NCBI RefSeq assembly: GCF_000472705.1
Contig: NZ_AXAE01000008.1
Location: 62,001 to 126,000 of the forward strand
Source: Mesorhizobium erdmanii USDA 3471
Lineage (GTDB): Bacteria; Pseudomonadota; Alphaproteobacteria; Rhizobiales; Rhizobiaceae
DNA: 64,000 nt
Direction: 5' to 3'
Shown: in pieces, positions 18,455-27,239 of the stretch
Layout of the letters: every line of letters starts with the position of its first letter
Numbering within the stretch: the stretch's first letter is position 1
Translations under genes and position numbers: made by a program
Notes under the pieces: generated by a model
Told to the model about the DNA's origin: nothing
What the model saw: only the letters and a program-made list of their open reading frames with translations
The model's database searches: none

Positions 18455-19966
18455 ATGCAGACCGCCCGCCAGCAGGATCCCCAGTCCCTGGTCGCCGCCG
18501 TGCGTGGCGCCATCAAGCACTATCCCGGCGTGCTTGCGCTGGACGATGTCGATTTTGAAATTCGCCGCGGTGAAGTCCGTGCCCTGCTCGGCAAGAACGG
18601 CGCGGGCAAATCGACGCTGATCCGGCTACTGACAGGGGCCACCGTGCCCGACGGTGGCGAGGTCACGATCGACGGCGCGGCGCTGACCGGCTCCGGCACC
18701 CAGCGCACGATCGAAGCTGCCCGGCTCGGCGTGCGCGCCGTCTATCAGGAACTCAGCCTGATCGTCGGCATGAGCATCGCCGAGAACCTGTTCCTCGGCC
18801 GCTGGCCGTCCACCATGGCCGTGCTTTCCCATGGCGAAATGGAGCATCAGGCGCGCGAGACGCTGGCCAGGCTTGGCCTGAAGCTCGATCCGCGCCGAGG
18901 TGTCGTGACGCTGAGCCCCGCCGAACGACAGCTCGTCGAGATCGCCCGCGTCATGATCGGCGAACCGAAGCTCGTCATCCTCGACGAGCCGACCAGCTCG
19001 CTTAAAGCCGCGGAGGTCGAACTTCTGTTCAGGGCCGTGCGCAGCCTCGCCGCCGCCGGCATTGCTGTGATTTATGTCAGCCATCGGATGAGCGAGATCC
19101 GGCAGATCGCGCAGGCCGCCACGGTGATGCGCGACGGCAAGATCGCGGGAACCGTCGAGGTTGCTGGCGCCGACACCGCCGAGATCGTCCGGCTGATGCT
19201 CGGTCACAATGAGCAGCGGGACCGTCTCGTCGAGGTCGCGACTGGAGGTCCTGCAGTGCTGTCGGTCCGCGACCTGACTGTTGCTTCGAAGCTTTCGGGC
19301 CTCTCGTTCGACCTGAAACGAGGCGAAGTGCTCGGACTCGCTGGTTTGCTCGGCTCGGGGCGCACCGAATTGCTCAAGGCGATCTCAGGTTTGGATCCAG
19401 TCCGTTCCGGGACGGTCCTTCTCGACGGAAAGGACATCACGCGTGTCTCCTATGGTGAGCGGGTCAAAAACGGAATCGGCATGACCCCGGAAAGCCGCAA
19501 GGAGGACGGTATCTTGCCGTTGCTCGGCGTCGACGAAAACACTGTCGCCACGGACTTCTCGAAAGTAGCCGTGAAAGGTGTGATCTCGGCGTCAAGGATG
19601 GCAGAAGCGGCAAGGGATATCATTCGCCGTATCGGCATCAAGACGGCGCGTTCCGACACACCGGTGGGCACGCTGTCTGGCGGCAACCAGCAGAAGGTGG
19701 TGATCGGCCGCTGGGTATACGCCGGCAGCCGAATACTGCTGCTCGATGAGCCAACCCGCGGTGTCGATGTCGAGGCGAAGTCGCAGATATACGCCATTAT
19801 CCGCCAGCTCGCCGCGGAGGGCAAAAGCATCATCTTCGTATCCAGCGAGATCGAGGAACTGCCAAAAGTCTGCGACCGCGTGCTGGTGTTGAAGGATGGG
19901 CGCCTTATCCAAGAATTCATGGCGCCCGACATCGATACCGACACACTTATGGCTGCGTGTCTCTAG
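18455..19966 (+). CDS. Sugar ABC transporter ATP-binding protein (RbsA/MglA-like)
   Basis: A 503-residue tandem ATPase, the full length for the family. The first domain has GKNGAGKSTL, signature LSPAERQLVEIARVM and Walker B VILDEPTSSL. The second has the degenerate Walker A GLLGSGRTEL, signature LSGGNQQKVVIGRW and LLLDEPTRGVDV, as usual for RbsA/MglA. It closes the sugar transporter operon. The protein ends abruptly in LMAACL, slightly short of many homologues, but nothing essential is missing. Confidence 0.92.
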   Translation: MQTARQQDPQSLVAAVRGAIKHYPGVLALDDVDFEIRRGEVRALLGKNGAGKSTLIRLLTGATVPDGGEVTIDGAALTGSGTQRTIEAARLGVRAVYQELSLIVGMSIAENLFLGRWPSTMAVLSHGEMEHQARETLARLGLKLDPRRGVVTLSPAERQLVEIARVMIGEPKLVILDEPTSSLKAAEVELLFRAVRSLAAAGIAVIYVSHRMSEIRQIAQAATVMRDGKIAGTVEVAGADTAEIVRLMLGHNEQRDRLVEVATGGPAVLSVRDLTVASKLSGLSFDLKRGEVLGLAGLLGSGRTELLKAISGLDPVRSGTVLLDGKDITRVSYGERVKNGIGMTPESRKEDGILPLLGVDENTVATDFSKVAVKGVISASRMAEAARDIIRRIGIKTARSDTPVGTLSGGNQQKVVIGRWVYAGSRILLLDEPTRGVDVEAKSQIYAIIRQLAAEGKSIIFVSSEIEELPKVCDRVLVLKDGRLIQEFMAPDIDTDTLMAACL

Positions 19967-20149
19967 GGCTTTGTTCAGCAGCGCTTCAAACGGCGTGAGC
20001 GCAATCCAAGCGCTTGCGCGACGCATCTCGTTTGGGGCCGGAAGCAGAAGGTCCGGTTGTGAAACGAACTGGCCAGAAAAGTGCCATTCCGTTGGCAACC
20101 CCAATAGGACACAACGACGTTGCTGGCCGTAATCCGAAAGCTGACACTC

Positions 20150-20174
20150 GCGGCGCCGCCTAGGCCGCTTTTTT
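20150..20174 (+). terminator. Probable intrinsic terminator of the sugar operon
   Basis: GCGGC (20150-20154) pairs with GCCGC (20164-20168) and is followed directly by six T residues (20169-20174). The stem is short but GC-only. It lies 184 bases after the ATPase stop and no other plus-strand gene intervenes. Nothing else was recognised between 19967 and 20231. Confidence 0.5.
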
Positions 20175-20231
20175 GCGCCAGGAGGTGACTTTCGGGTCGC
20201 AACAGAACGTTCCTGATAGGGCGCCCCATGC

Positions 20232-20507
20232 CTACCGGAAATCGGCTGCCGTCAAAGTGTAAGAGCTGCGGCGGTCGCGAGAATAGGCTTTGCTGGCAAT
20301 CTTGTGGATGGATGATCGCAAGGTGTCGAATGCTGAAAGGTATTTTGTTTCCGACGCCGTTGTCCCCACCAAGGCGATGTCCGATTTTGCCAGCGCCGCG
20401 ATCTCGACGAAGAAGCGCACCTCGAACATGCCGTCATGGCCGGTGAAGCGGACGGCGTTGCGGGCTTCATCGAAACTGCGGCTGGGATTGGGAAAGGAGA
20501 GCGTCAT
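20232..20507 (-). CDS. DUF1488 family protein
   Basis: A 91-residue protein with the DUF1488 pattern: FPNPSRSFDEARNAVRFTGHDGMFEVRFFVE, followed by a helical C-terminus. The function is unknown. It is a small soluble protein common in Rhizobiales. The ATG at 20507 overlaps the stop of the preceding small gene (ATGA), so translation is coupled; the open frame further upstream is out of the family alignment. It is the last member of a six-gene minus-strand cluster of small proteins divergent from groESL. Confidence 0.75.
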   Translation of the reverse strand: MTLSFPNPSRSFDEARNAVRFTGHDGMFEVRFFVEIAALAKSDIALVGTTASETKYLSAFDTLRSSIHKIASKAYSRDRRSSYTLTAADFR

Positions 20508-20824
20508 GACTGGCCCGCCGCTCTCTCGTGCAGGACAATTGGCGGCGCAGCAATCCACGCCGTGCGGCGCTCGGCATTGCGCTGGTTGAGGGACAACATG
20601 CGGCGTGTCGCATCGGGGCGGCTGAGGCCGGTCATGGCAACGCCGTCCCTGTGTGCCGGAATTCCGAAGAAGACGTGATAGACGGTCCAGGAACGATCCG
20701 CTTCGACGCGGCGTCCGTATTGGCGATTTGTGAAGTCGAGTCCTGGCGCGCCACCCTCGTTTTCCCAGATCCGAAGCGCGGCGACATTGCACTGCCGATC
20801 GGTTTCGGCGTTAGGGGCATTCAT
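20504..20824 (-). CDS. Small hypothetical protein with SWTV-VF-G-PA motif (paralogue of 24580-24945)
   Basis: A 106-residue protein of unknown function. Its C-terminal half (SWTVYHVFFGIPA, then GVAMTGLSRPDATRRMLSLN and QRNAERR) aligns with the protein encoded at 24580-24945 on the other side of groESL, so the two are paralogues. The pattern resembles small rhizobial proteins with a short beta-hairpin (WTVYDVxTG) followed by a helix. The start overlaps the stop of the upstream gene (ATGA at 20824) and the stop overlaps the next, so it is part of a coupled operon. No signal peptide or TM segment. Confidence 0.65.
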   Translation of the reverse strand: MNAPNAETDRQCNVAALRIWENEGGAPGLDFTNRQYGRRVEADRSWTVYHVFFGIPAHRDGVAMTGLSRPDATRRMLSLNQRNAERRTAWIAAPPIVLHERAAGQS

Positions 20825-21069
20825 GATGCTGGCCTTCCCTCATTGACCGCTTGCGTGGCGAGAGCGCCCGAATAAAGCGTTGCGCCATTCGCGTCGGCGA
20901 TCGTCATGGCGTCCGGCCGCTGCGGCATGTTCAGGGTCCCAGCCAGAACCCTGGCGATTTCGATCGCATCGTCGAGGTCGGCGGCTTCCGCCGTCTCGCG
21001 GCCGAGCACGGCATGCGCATCGTCCGTTTCCCGGGTGCAATAGAATTCGATCAGGATCTTCATCTTCAT
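20821..21069 (-). CDS. Small hypothetical protein
   Basis: An 82-residue acidic protein (MKMKILIEFYCTRETDD...) with a probable beta-alpha-beta layout: an initial strand, a helix (LDDAIEIARVLAGTL) and a final strand (TIADANGATLYSG). It resembles, without a secure match, the small Rhizobiales DUF6894-like proteins. It overlaps the next gene by four bases and starts 11 bases after the micro-gene at 21081. No function can be assigned. Confidence 0.6.
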   Translation of the reverse strand: MKMKILIEFYCTRETDDAHAVLGRETAEAADLDDAIEIARVLAGTLNMPQRPDAMTIADANGATLYSGALATQAVNEGRPAS

Positions 21070-21080
21070 CGGTCGCCGCG

Positions 21081-21224
21081 TCAGTTCTTGCCCTTGCCGC
21101 GCAGGGAACTGATGTTGGCGGCAAATCTGGTCTGGGCGCCGAACATGCTTTCAGGCTTGGGCAGGACCTTTTCCTGCTTCGACTTCCTGATTTCCCGGCT
21201 CGAGCGTTTCTGTCCCTTTGACAT
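21081..21224 (-). CDS. Basic micro-protein (47 residues)
   Basis: An ATG at 21224 opens a 47-codon frame beginning MSKGQKRSSREIRKSKQEK and ending GKGKN. It is strongly basic and probably unstructured at the N-terminus. Small proteins starting MSKGQKRS are, as I recall, recurrent in Rhizobiales, which supports it as a real gene too short for routine calling. The ribosome site is AAAGGA, nine bases upstream. Its first 74 bases overlap the preceding gene in another frame, which is unusual. Confidence 0.6.
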   Translation of the reverse strand: MSKGQKRSSREIRKSKQEKVLPKPESMFGAQTRFAANISSLRGKGKN

Positions 21225-21519
21225 GTGCGAACGTCCTTTCGATGAGCGTCATGGTGTCACCGGGCGACGTGTCGACCGGTTCGAGACTGTCCTGCGTCGC
21301 CACCCGTTCATGACGTTCGCCGTCGCTTCGGATGCGGTATTGCAGCGAATCTCCCCTCGGCGGAAGCCTGGCAGTGATGCGGTAGATTTCCGCGGTCTTT
21401 GAAAACGTGCCAAAGCCGCCCTTCAGCCGGACAGCCTGTTCTACGGCAAACAGATGCGTTGCGGCTTCACGGCGGATCGGGCGTGCGTTGCGTTGCATCA
21501 GGGTGGTGGTTCTCATCAT
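21151..21519 (-). CDS. Small hypothetical protein
   Basis: A 122-residue protein of unknown function. The readable core YRITARLPPRGDSLQYRIRSDGERHERVATQDSLEP resembles small rhizobial proteins with a beta-rich RIRSDxERHERV segment. The start ATGATG overlaps the stop of the preceding gene, so the exact first Met is 21519 or 21516. Its last 25 codons overlap the 47-residue micro-gene in a different frame; either the real stop is as given, or a frameshift has lengthened it. Confidence 0.6.
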   Translation of the reverse strand: MMRTTTLMQRNARPIRREAATHLFAVEQAVRLKGGFGTFSKTAEIYRITARLPPRGDSLQYRIRSDGERHERVATQDSLEPVDTSPGDTMTLIERTFAHVKGTETLEPGNQEVEAGKGPAQA

Positions 21520-21776
21520 TGTCTCTGGTCCTGCTCGAGTGCGGCTTCAAGCGATGCCGGATCGACCGGCACCATCTGCTGCGTGGCCCCACCGGCGGAG
21601 ATCGCCGGCAGGTAAATGAAGGTGGCCACGCGGCGCCATGCGATCAGCGAAGCCCCTTCGAGGGCTTCCTCGTCTTGATCGACGCGATACTCTCCAGGTG
21701 GTTGCGGCGTATCGAAGCCGGGCAGCGAAAACGCCGCCCTGAAGCGAACGATTGAAGGAGTGGTGCGGCTGGTCAT
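21516..21776 (-). CDS. Small hypothetical protein
   Basis: An 86-residue protein (MTSRTTPSIVRFRAAFSLPGF...) with the segment PPGEYRVDQDEEALEGASLIAWRR and an aliphatic IYLPA. Similar short proteins (FLLPGFDxPQPxGEYRVDxDEE) are, from memory, widespread in Rhizobiales. The ATG at 21776 is preferred over the longer frame to 21998, which has no family support. It is the first gene of the minus-strand small-gene cluster, so its promoter lies in the long gap shared with groES. Confidence 0.65.
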   Translation of the reverse strand: MTSRTTPSIVRFRAAFSLPGFDTPQPPGEYRVDQDEEALEGASLIAWRRVATFIYLPAISAGGATQQMVPVDPASLEAALEQDQRQ

Positions 21777-22264
21777 CGATTGCGGCTTTCCGCGGAAACG
21801 CACAGCGCCTTTCCGTATCATTCCCACTCGAACCGCCGGAACGATGCCCGACGCTGCCAGTACATCCGTGGTCAGCGTCGGTTTAATTCCAGGGTTCGAA
21901 CGGAACGAAATGTGCGCCGGACCGGCGCATGCACTCGTTTTCGAGAATTCGGTGGTGAATGGCGGGGCTCTGACACAAAGCCAACTCGACCAAATCAACG
22001 AGCTTTACCTATGCGCCTCAATTGAGTTCCAAACAAGGTCGCGGCGCTTTTTAATTTGATCATTAAAATAATAACGCGAATCCGCTAAATTCAAGCCAGC
22101 AGAAAATTTTCCTCCCATGCGAACGAATTTGTTCGCGTCTCGAATTATTCCATTCGAATTCTTGGACTTTGGCGAGAAATAATTCTGGCACTCCTATCTA
22201 TCGAGTGCCAAGGCGCCTATACTGGAGCAGCGGCCGCCCATGCCGGCCCCAGAAAGAAGTTCCC
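21777..22264. promoter_or_regulatory. Divergent regulatory gap between small-gene cluster and groESL
   Basis: A 488-base, comparatively AT-rich gap. It holds the CIRCE element (22186-22210) and, 50 bases upstream of it, a perfect inverted repeat GCGAAC-GAATTT-GTTCGC at 22119-22136. A direct repeat of TTCGAATT surrounds 22140-22160. Open frames exist on both strands in 21777-22059, but they show no ribosome site or family resemblance, so I call no gene. Confidence 0.55.
22186..22210 (+). promoter_or_regulatory. CIRCE operator (HrcA-binding site)
   Basis: TGGCACTC (22186-22193), nine spacer bases and GAGTGCCA (22203-22210) form the perfect 8-base-arm inverted repeat of CIRCE, whose family consensus is TTAGCACTC-N9-GAGTGCTAA. 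It lies 55 bases ahead of the groES start. By established knowledge this site is bound by the repressor HrcA and derepressed on heat shock. hrcA itself is not in the window. Confidence 0.92.
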
Positions 22265-22603
22265 ATGAAATTCCGGCCACTTCACGACCGCGCCGTCATT
22301 CGCCGCGCCGAAGGCGACACCAAATCCAAGGGCGGCATCATCATTCCCGACAATGCCAGGGAGAAACCTCAGGAAGGCGAAGTGATCGCCGTCGGCTCGG
22401 GCGCACGCGACGAAAGCGGCGCCTTGATCGTGCCCGATGTGAAAGCCGGCGACTTCATCCTGTTCGGCAAATGGTCGGGCACCGAGGTCAAGATTGACGG
22501 CGAAGACCTTCTGATCATGAAGGAAGCCGACATCATGGGGATCATCGACAAGAGCGAGGTCGGCATCATCGACAAGACAGTGGCCGTCAAGAACGCCGCC
22601 TGA
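22265..22603 (+). CDS. groES: Co-chaperonin GroES
   Basis: A 112-residue co-chaperonin. It starts with the canonical [14 protein letters not shown], has the mobile-loop region [22 protein letters not shown] and the [29 protein letters not shown] strand pair. GroES normally ends shortly after this, at 95-104 residues; here a tail of roughly 17 residues ([18 protein letters not shown]) repeats the IIDK motif of the preceding residues, a small duplication. It caps GroEL and precedes it by 56 bases in one operon under CIRCE control. The frame upstream of 22265 is not used. Confidence 0.95.
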   Translation: MKFRPLHDRAVIRRAEGDTKSKGGIIIPDNAREKPQEGEVIAVGSGARDESGALIVPDVKAGDFILFGKWSGTEVKIDGEDLLIMKEADIMGIIDKSEVGIIDKTVAVKNAA

Positions 22604-22653
22604 CAGGACTGGCCTCACGGCAAATCGCCCACTCCAATTTTCGAACGGGATGA

Positions 22654-24294
<1,641 letters not shown>

Positions 24295-24493
24295 AACCTT
24301 GTCGCTCGGAGAAGGCCGTGCGTGAACCGACGCTGGTTCCGGTATTCGGCTGGCTTGGCGTCGAGCCCCTAGTCGCCGTTGCGGCGACGCCGGCCATATC
24401 CGGGAGCATGACGAATCTGGTGACCCGCATGCGGGAGGGTTTCCCCTCGCACCGGGGCCTGGCTTTGAAGCTGGGCGTGGTGCTGTGGACAGT

Positions 24494-24516
24494 CACTGTC
24501 CGGGGACAGTGTTTTT
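24494..24516 (+). terminator. Intrinsic terminator downstream of groEL
   Basis: CACTGTCC (24494-24501) and GGACAGTG (24504-24511) are perfectly complementary and followed by TTTTT (24512-24516). With a four-base loop the stem is seven pairs. It is the only strong terminator between groEL and the next plus-strand gene. A further GGACAGT at 24487-24493 can pair with the same ACTGTCC, giving an alternative hairpin. The rest of 24295-24579 holds no supportable gene. Confidence 0.75.
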
Positions 24517-24579
24517 CATTCCGCCGGGCTGAACCGGTCGACATCGCGGTGGTGGCCGAAAACGAAAAGGACGCGGGAT

Positions 24580-24945
24580 ATGGCAAACCGCTATGCGCTT
24601 CGCATGGACCATCCGGACAGCTGGACCGTTTTCGACGTCTTCACCGGCCAGCCCGCCGAGTCCGACCATAAGGTCATGGTCGGAATCAATGCTGGCGAAG
24701 CGGACGAGACGGTCAGACGGCTGAACGATCAGGACGCCAAGCGGCGGGACGAGGTCGACCGCTGTGCTGACAAACCGGCAATCTGCCGGAATGATTCGCT
24801 AACCATCTATCGGGGGCGTACAGTCGTATTGTCGCCGGCCAGAACATGGGCACCGGCGCTTGAGAGCGTCCATCGTCCTCCAGCCTCTGGATGGGAGCCG
24901 CACTATGGACAACGATCATTTGGCCGATGCGATTTCGACTTTTGA
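24580..24945 (+). CDS. Small hypothetical protein with SWTV-VF-G-PA motif (paralogue of 20504-20824)
   Basis: The first 58 or so residues (MANRYALRMDHPDSWTVFDV, then FTGQPAESDHKVMVGINAGEAD and VRRLNDQDAKRR) match the C-terminal half of the protein at 20504-20824. The part after residue 60 is low-complexity, and it overlaps the next gene by 41 bases in another frame. Homologues of this type are usually about 60 residues, so the second half may be a tail created by a lost stop codon. Function unknown. GGACGCGG lies just upstream. Confidence 0.6.
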   Translation: MANRYALRMDHPDSWTVFDVFTGQPAESDHKVMVGINAGEADETVRRLNDQDAKRRDEVDRCADKPAICRNDSLTIYRGRTVVLSPARTWAPALESVHRPPASGWEPHYGQRSFGRCDFDF

Positions 24946-25099
24946 CTGCAATATTCTGCGCGACGCTTTCAGAACATCGGTCATTGAAAAGCAGATCCCC
25001 GAGGATCAGTGGCAGGCCTACGCGTCGCTTTTGATCCGCGACTACACCGGCAGCTCCGATCTTGGTTCGGCACTGCTGGCCTGGATCGTACGAAAGTAA
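24905..25099 (+). CDS. Small hypothetical protein
   Basis: A 64-residue acidic, probably all-helical protein starting MDNDHLADAISTFDCNILRD. The pattern IPEDQWQAYASLLIRDYTGSSDL and a final WIVRK resemble small Rhizobiales proteins found near stress genes (recollection, not a search). The ATG at 24905 gives the family-like length; a longer frame from 24860 is possible. It lies on the same strand as groESL, downstream of the terminator. Confidence 0.65.
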   Translation: MDNDHLADAISTFDCNILRDAFRTSVIEKQIPEDQWQAYASLLIRDYTGSSDLGSALLAWIVRK

Positions 25100-25122
25100 T
25101 TTTGTCGCCGTGCATAACCTGC

Positions 25123-25142
25123 CGGAGCGGACACCTGCTCCG
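25123..25142 (+). terminator. Possible weak terminator or hairpin
   Basis: CGGAGC (25123-25128) pairs with GCTCCG (25137-25142) across an eight-base loop. A T-rich stretch including six consecutive T follows after about ten bases, which is farther than usual. It stands between two small genes, so it could alternatively be a translation-affecting structure. Confidence 0.3.
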
Positions 25143-25173
25143 CGCTCGCTTTCATTTTTTGCCTGAAAGGATA

Positions 25174-25362
25174 ATGAGCATGAGATACATGAAGACCCCG
25201 GACGCTCCGGTCGTAACGATCGAGCCAATCGTCGAGGCCGCAAAAATCCTGTCGAAGCGGCTGACGATCAGAAGCGACGAAGCCGCTAGTCGAAAGATCG
25301 CCGACACCGACGGCACGGTACGGCGTGCGCGTCAACTTGCGGAAAGCAACCGCCTGATTTGA
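25174..25362 (+). CDS. Small hypothetical protein
   Basis: A 62-residue protein (MSMRYMKTPDAPVVTIEPIV...) with a probable helical C-terminus rich in Arg and Ala. GAAAGG four bases before the ATG at 25174 supports the start over the longer frame. No domain is recognised. It is the last gene of the small-gene group downstream of groESL. Confidence 0.55.
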   Translation: MSMRYMKTPDAPVVTIEPIVEAAKILSKRLTIRSDEAASRKIADTDGTVRRARQLAESNRLI

Positions 25363-25382
25363 TGAATTGACCACGCAACCTG

Positions 25383-25547
25383 CTGCCGCCGTCGACCGCT
25401 TATTATGTCATGCGCGTCGGCACGTTACCTCTAATACCGTATTTCGCTCCAGGAGATATTGACCTCGCCAAGGCCGTCGGCGAAGCGGTGAATCCAGATA
25501 AGCATGTGTTCTGGAACGTTTTTTGCCTTAGTGACACCGGACCCTGA
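25383..25547 (+). pseudogene. Fragment of a class II aldolase (OtnC-like)
   Basis: Reading frame 25383-25547 gives LPPSTAYYVMRVGTLPLIPY followed by FAPGDIDLAKAVGEAV and then unrelated residues to a TGA at 25545. The pattern PYxVMRVGxLPLxPYxxPGD plus an ALAxAV helix is typical of the C-terminal half of class II aldolases of the 3-oxo-tetronate-4-phosphate decarboxylase type. The catalytic and zinc-binding N-terminal part and the LLANHG segment are absent. I read it as the relic of a lost gene. The rest of the 25363-25684 gap shows nothing. Confidence 0.45.
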
Positions 25548-25684
25548 ATCCGTTGGTGCTTGATCGCCAAGGACTCCTGGTGGAATCTCGCGACCTAAGT
25601 AGGGACTGCAGGCGCGAACTCGACAGAAATGCAACACGGCCGCTTCGCTGTCTGGCCTGTACTCGCTAAGCTATTGAAAAGACT

Positions 25685-25758
25685 TGGCTGGGGAACCTGG
25701 ATTCGAACCAGGACTAACGGAGTCAGAGTCCGTGGGTCTACCGTTAACCTATTCCCCA
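25685..25758 (-). tRNA. tRNA-Gln (anticodon CTG)
   Basis: The reverse complement folds as a 74-base tRNA: acceptor TGGGGAA/TTCCCCA with G discriminator, an anticodon stem ACGGA/TCCGT with loop CTCTGAC (anticodon CTG), the T-arm CCTGG-TTCGAAT-CCAGG and an encoded CCA. It reads CAG codons. It is transcribed toward the small-gene region. No direct repeat of its 3' end was found nearby, so it is not evidently an integration site. Confidence 0.95.
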
Positions 25759-25946
25759 GCAGGCGCGGTCATGAACCGCGCGGGCCGAACGGCTGAGCCG
25801 CTTGAGCGCTGCCTTGTAGCCGCCAGCGGAAAATAGTCAAGCCTGCTCTGCTGTTCAAATTGGCCAATCGCACAAGTTTGCGTAGCCTTTCGTCCCGCCT
25901 GCCGGCACCTTCCCCGTGAACGGCGAGGAGGGCCGCTGGGCGTGCC

Positions 25947-26960
25947 TCAACTCTCTGTCCGGCTGAACTGCGAACGCTCGAAGAACAGCACCACGCCCAG
26001 GCCCAGAATCAGCGGGATGATGAGATAAAACAGCCGGAACACCAGCAGCGCTGCCAGCACGCCGACCGGGTCCATGTCGGACAGCCCGGCCAGGAACACC
26101 ACCTCGAACACGCCGAGTCCCCCCGGCGCGTGCGAGATCTGGGCGACCGAGAAGGAAACGAGGAAGACGCCGAGCACGACGAAATAGCCGGGATTGTGGA
26201 TCTCGGGCAGGGCGAAGAAGATGATCGCCGCCGCCGCCAGCAATTCGATCGGGCCGATCAGCAATTGCCTGGCGACGATGGGCAGCGCCGGATAATGCAC
26301 TTGAAAGCTGGCGATCTTCAGCGGGCGCAGGTGCAACCAGCTGCCGAATATGTAGGCGCCGACGAGGATCAGCATCGCAATGCCCGCTGCTTCCGACAAG
26401 CCGTGATGGGCGATGCCCGAAAAGCGGTCGATGATCTCAGGCTCAAACACCAGCACCAGGCCGGAGGCGAGGATCGTCGACAGCACGAAGGTGATCCAGC
26501 AGATCGCCACCAGCACGCCGACATCCTGGCCGGTCAGCCCCCTGGTGCCGTAGGCGCGGTAGCGGATGACGGCGCCGGAAAACACCGAGCCGCCGATATT
26601 GTGCGACAGCGCGTAGGTGGTGAAGGAGCACAGCGTCACGAACAGCCACGACACGCGTTTGCCGATGTGGAGCAGCGCGATGTGGTCGTAGCCGGCGAGT
26701 GCCGCATAGGCGATGACAGAGCTGAGACCCGCCAGCACCCAGCCGCGGGTTGGAATGGCGGTGAGCCCTGCCCAGACATCGTCGAGTGAAATGCCGCGCA
26801 GTTCGTGCCAGAGCAGCAGCAGCGAGAAAATCACCGCGGCGATACCGACCACCGGCCAGAAATAGCGTCTCCAGTTCATTGCCTGATTGCCATGCGCTGC
26901 CTGTCCGCGTCCTTTTCTCTTGATGGGGGAGGCTCCGGTTTTCCGGATTCCTCCGTTCAT
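25947..26960 (-). CDS. YbhN/UPF0104 family membrane protein (lysylphosphatidylglycerol synthetase TM-like)
   Basis: An integral membrane protein of up to 337 residues with about eight hydrophobic segments. The conserved SFTTYALSHNIGGSVFSGAVIRYRAYGTRGL segment and the GGLGVFEVVFLAGL motif near the C-terminus mark the UPF0104/LPG_synthase_TM family, related to the flippase half of MprF. The start at 26960 has GAGG ten bases upstream. An ATG at 26879 (MNWRRYFWP) is also plausible, because the extra 27 residues are basic and unconserved-looking. The function is likely lipid handling, unproven. Confidence 0.85.
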   Translation of the reverse strand: MNGGIRKTGASPIKRKGRGQAAHGNQAMNWRRYFWPVVGIAAVIFSLLLLWHELRGISLDDVWAGLTAIPTRGWVLAGLSSVIAYAALAGYDHIALLHIGKRVSWLFVTLCSFTTYALSHNIGGSVFSGAVIRYRAYGTRGLTGQDVGVLVAICWITFVLSTILASGLVLVFEPEIIDRFSGIAHHGLSEAAGIAMLILVGAYIFGSWLHLRPLKIASFQVHYPALPIVARQLLIGPIELLAAAAIIFFALPEIHNPGYFVVLGVFLVSFSVAQISHAPGGLGVFEVVFLAGLSDMDPVGVLAALLVFRLFYLIIPLILGLGVVLFFERSQFSRTES

Positions 26961-27239
26961 TTCAGAAATGCCTCATCGAAGCCGGCTATTCAACCGCGAA
27001 CACTTGTCGCGCCCGGCCGCCGGCAAGGTCCGCCCACACCGAATGCAGCGCAAGGGCAGTTGCAACGGCAAAGGCATCGGCTTCGACGCGGGACTGTCCA
27101 CGCACATACGGCGTTACCAATCCAGCCTTGCGGGGACATTACGCCGCCCCAAGAAGCGGTTCGCGCCCAGCCGGCAAAATTCGGCATGCGGCTCTTGGTG
27201 ATCGGGCGCGGCACTGTTAATCTGGCGGCAACTTGAAAC

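Noticed and set aside
19967..20231. Possible insertion-sequence end (GGCTTTGTT near 19967)
   Set aside because: It resembles ends of some insertion sequences, but there is no matching inverted end, no target duplication and no transposase remnant.
21760..22059. Plus-strand frame of 99 codons in the groES upstream gap
   Set aside because: No RBS, no family likeness, and it lies opposite the preferred small gene start and in promoter territory.
24318..24671. Plus-strand frame of 117 codons between groEL and the small paralogue
   Set aside because: It runs through the terminator and overlaps the supported small gene in another frame; no domain is visible.
25685..25758. tRNA-Gln as an island attachment site
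   Set aside because: The tRNA 3' end was looked for as a direct repeat on the groESL side and not found; no integrase is present.
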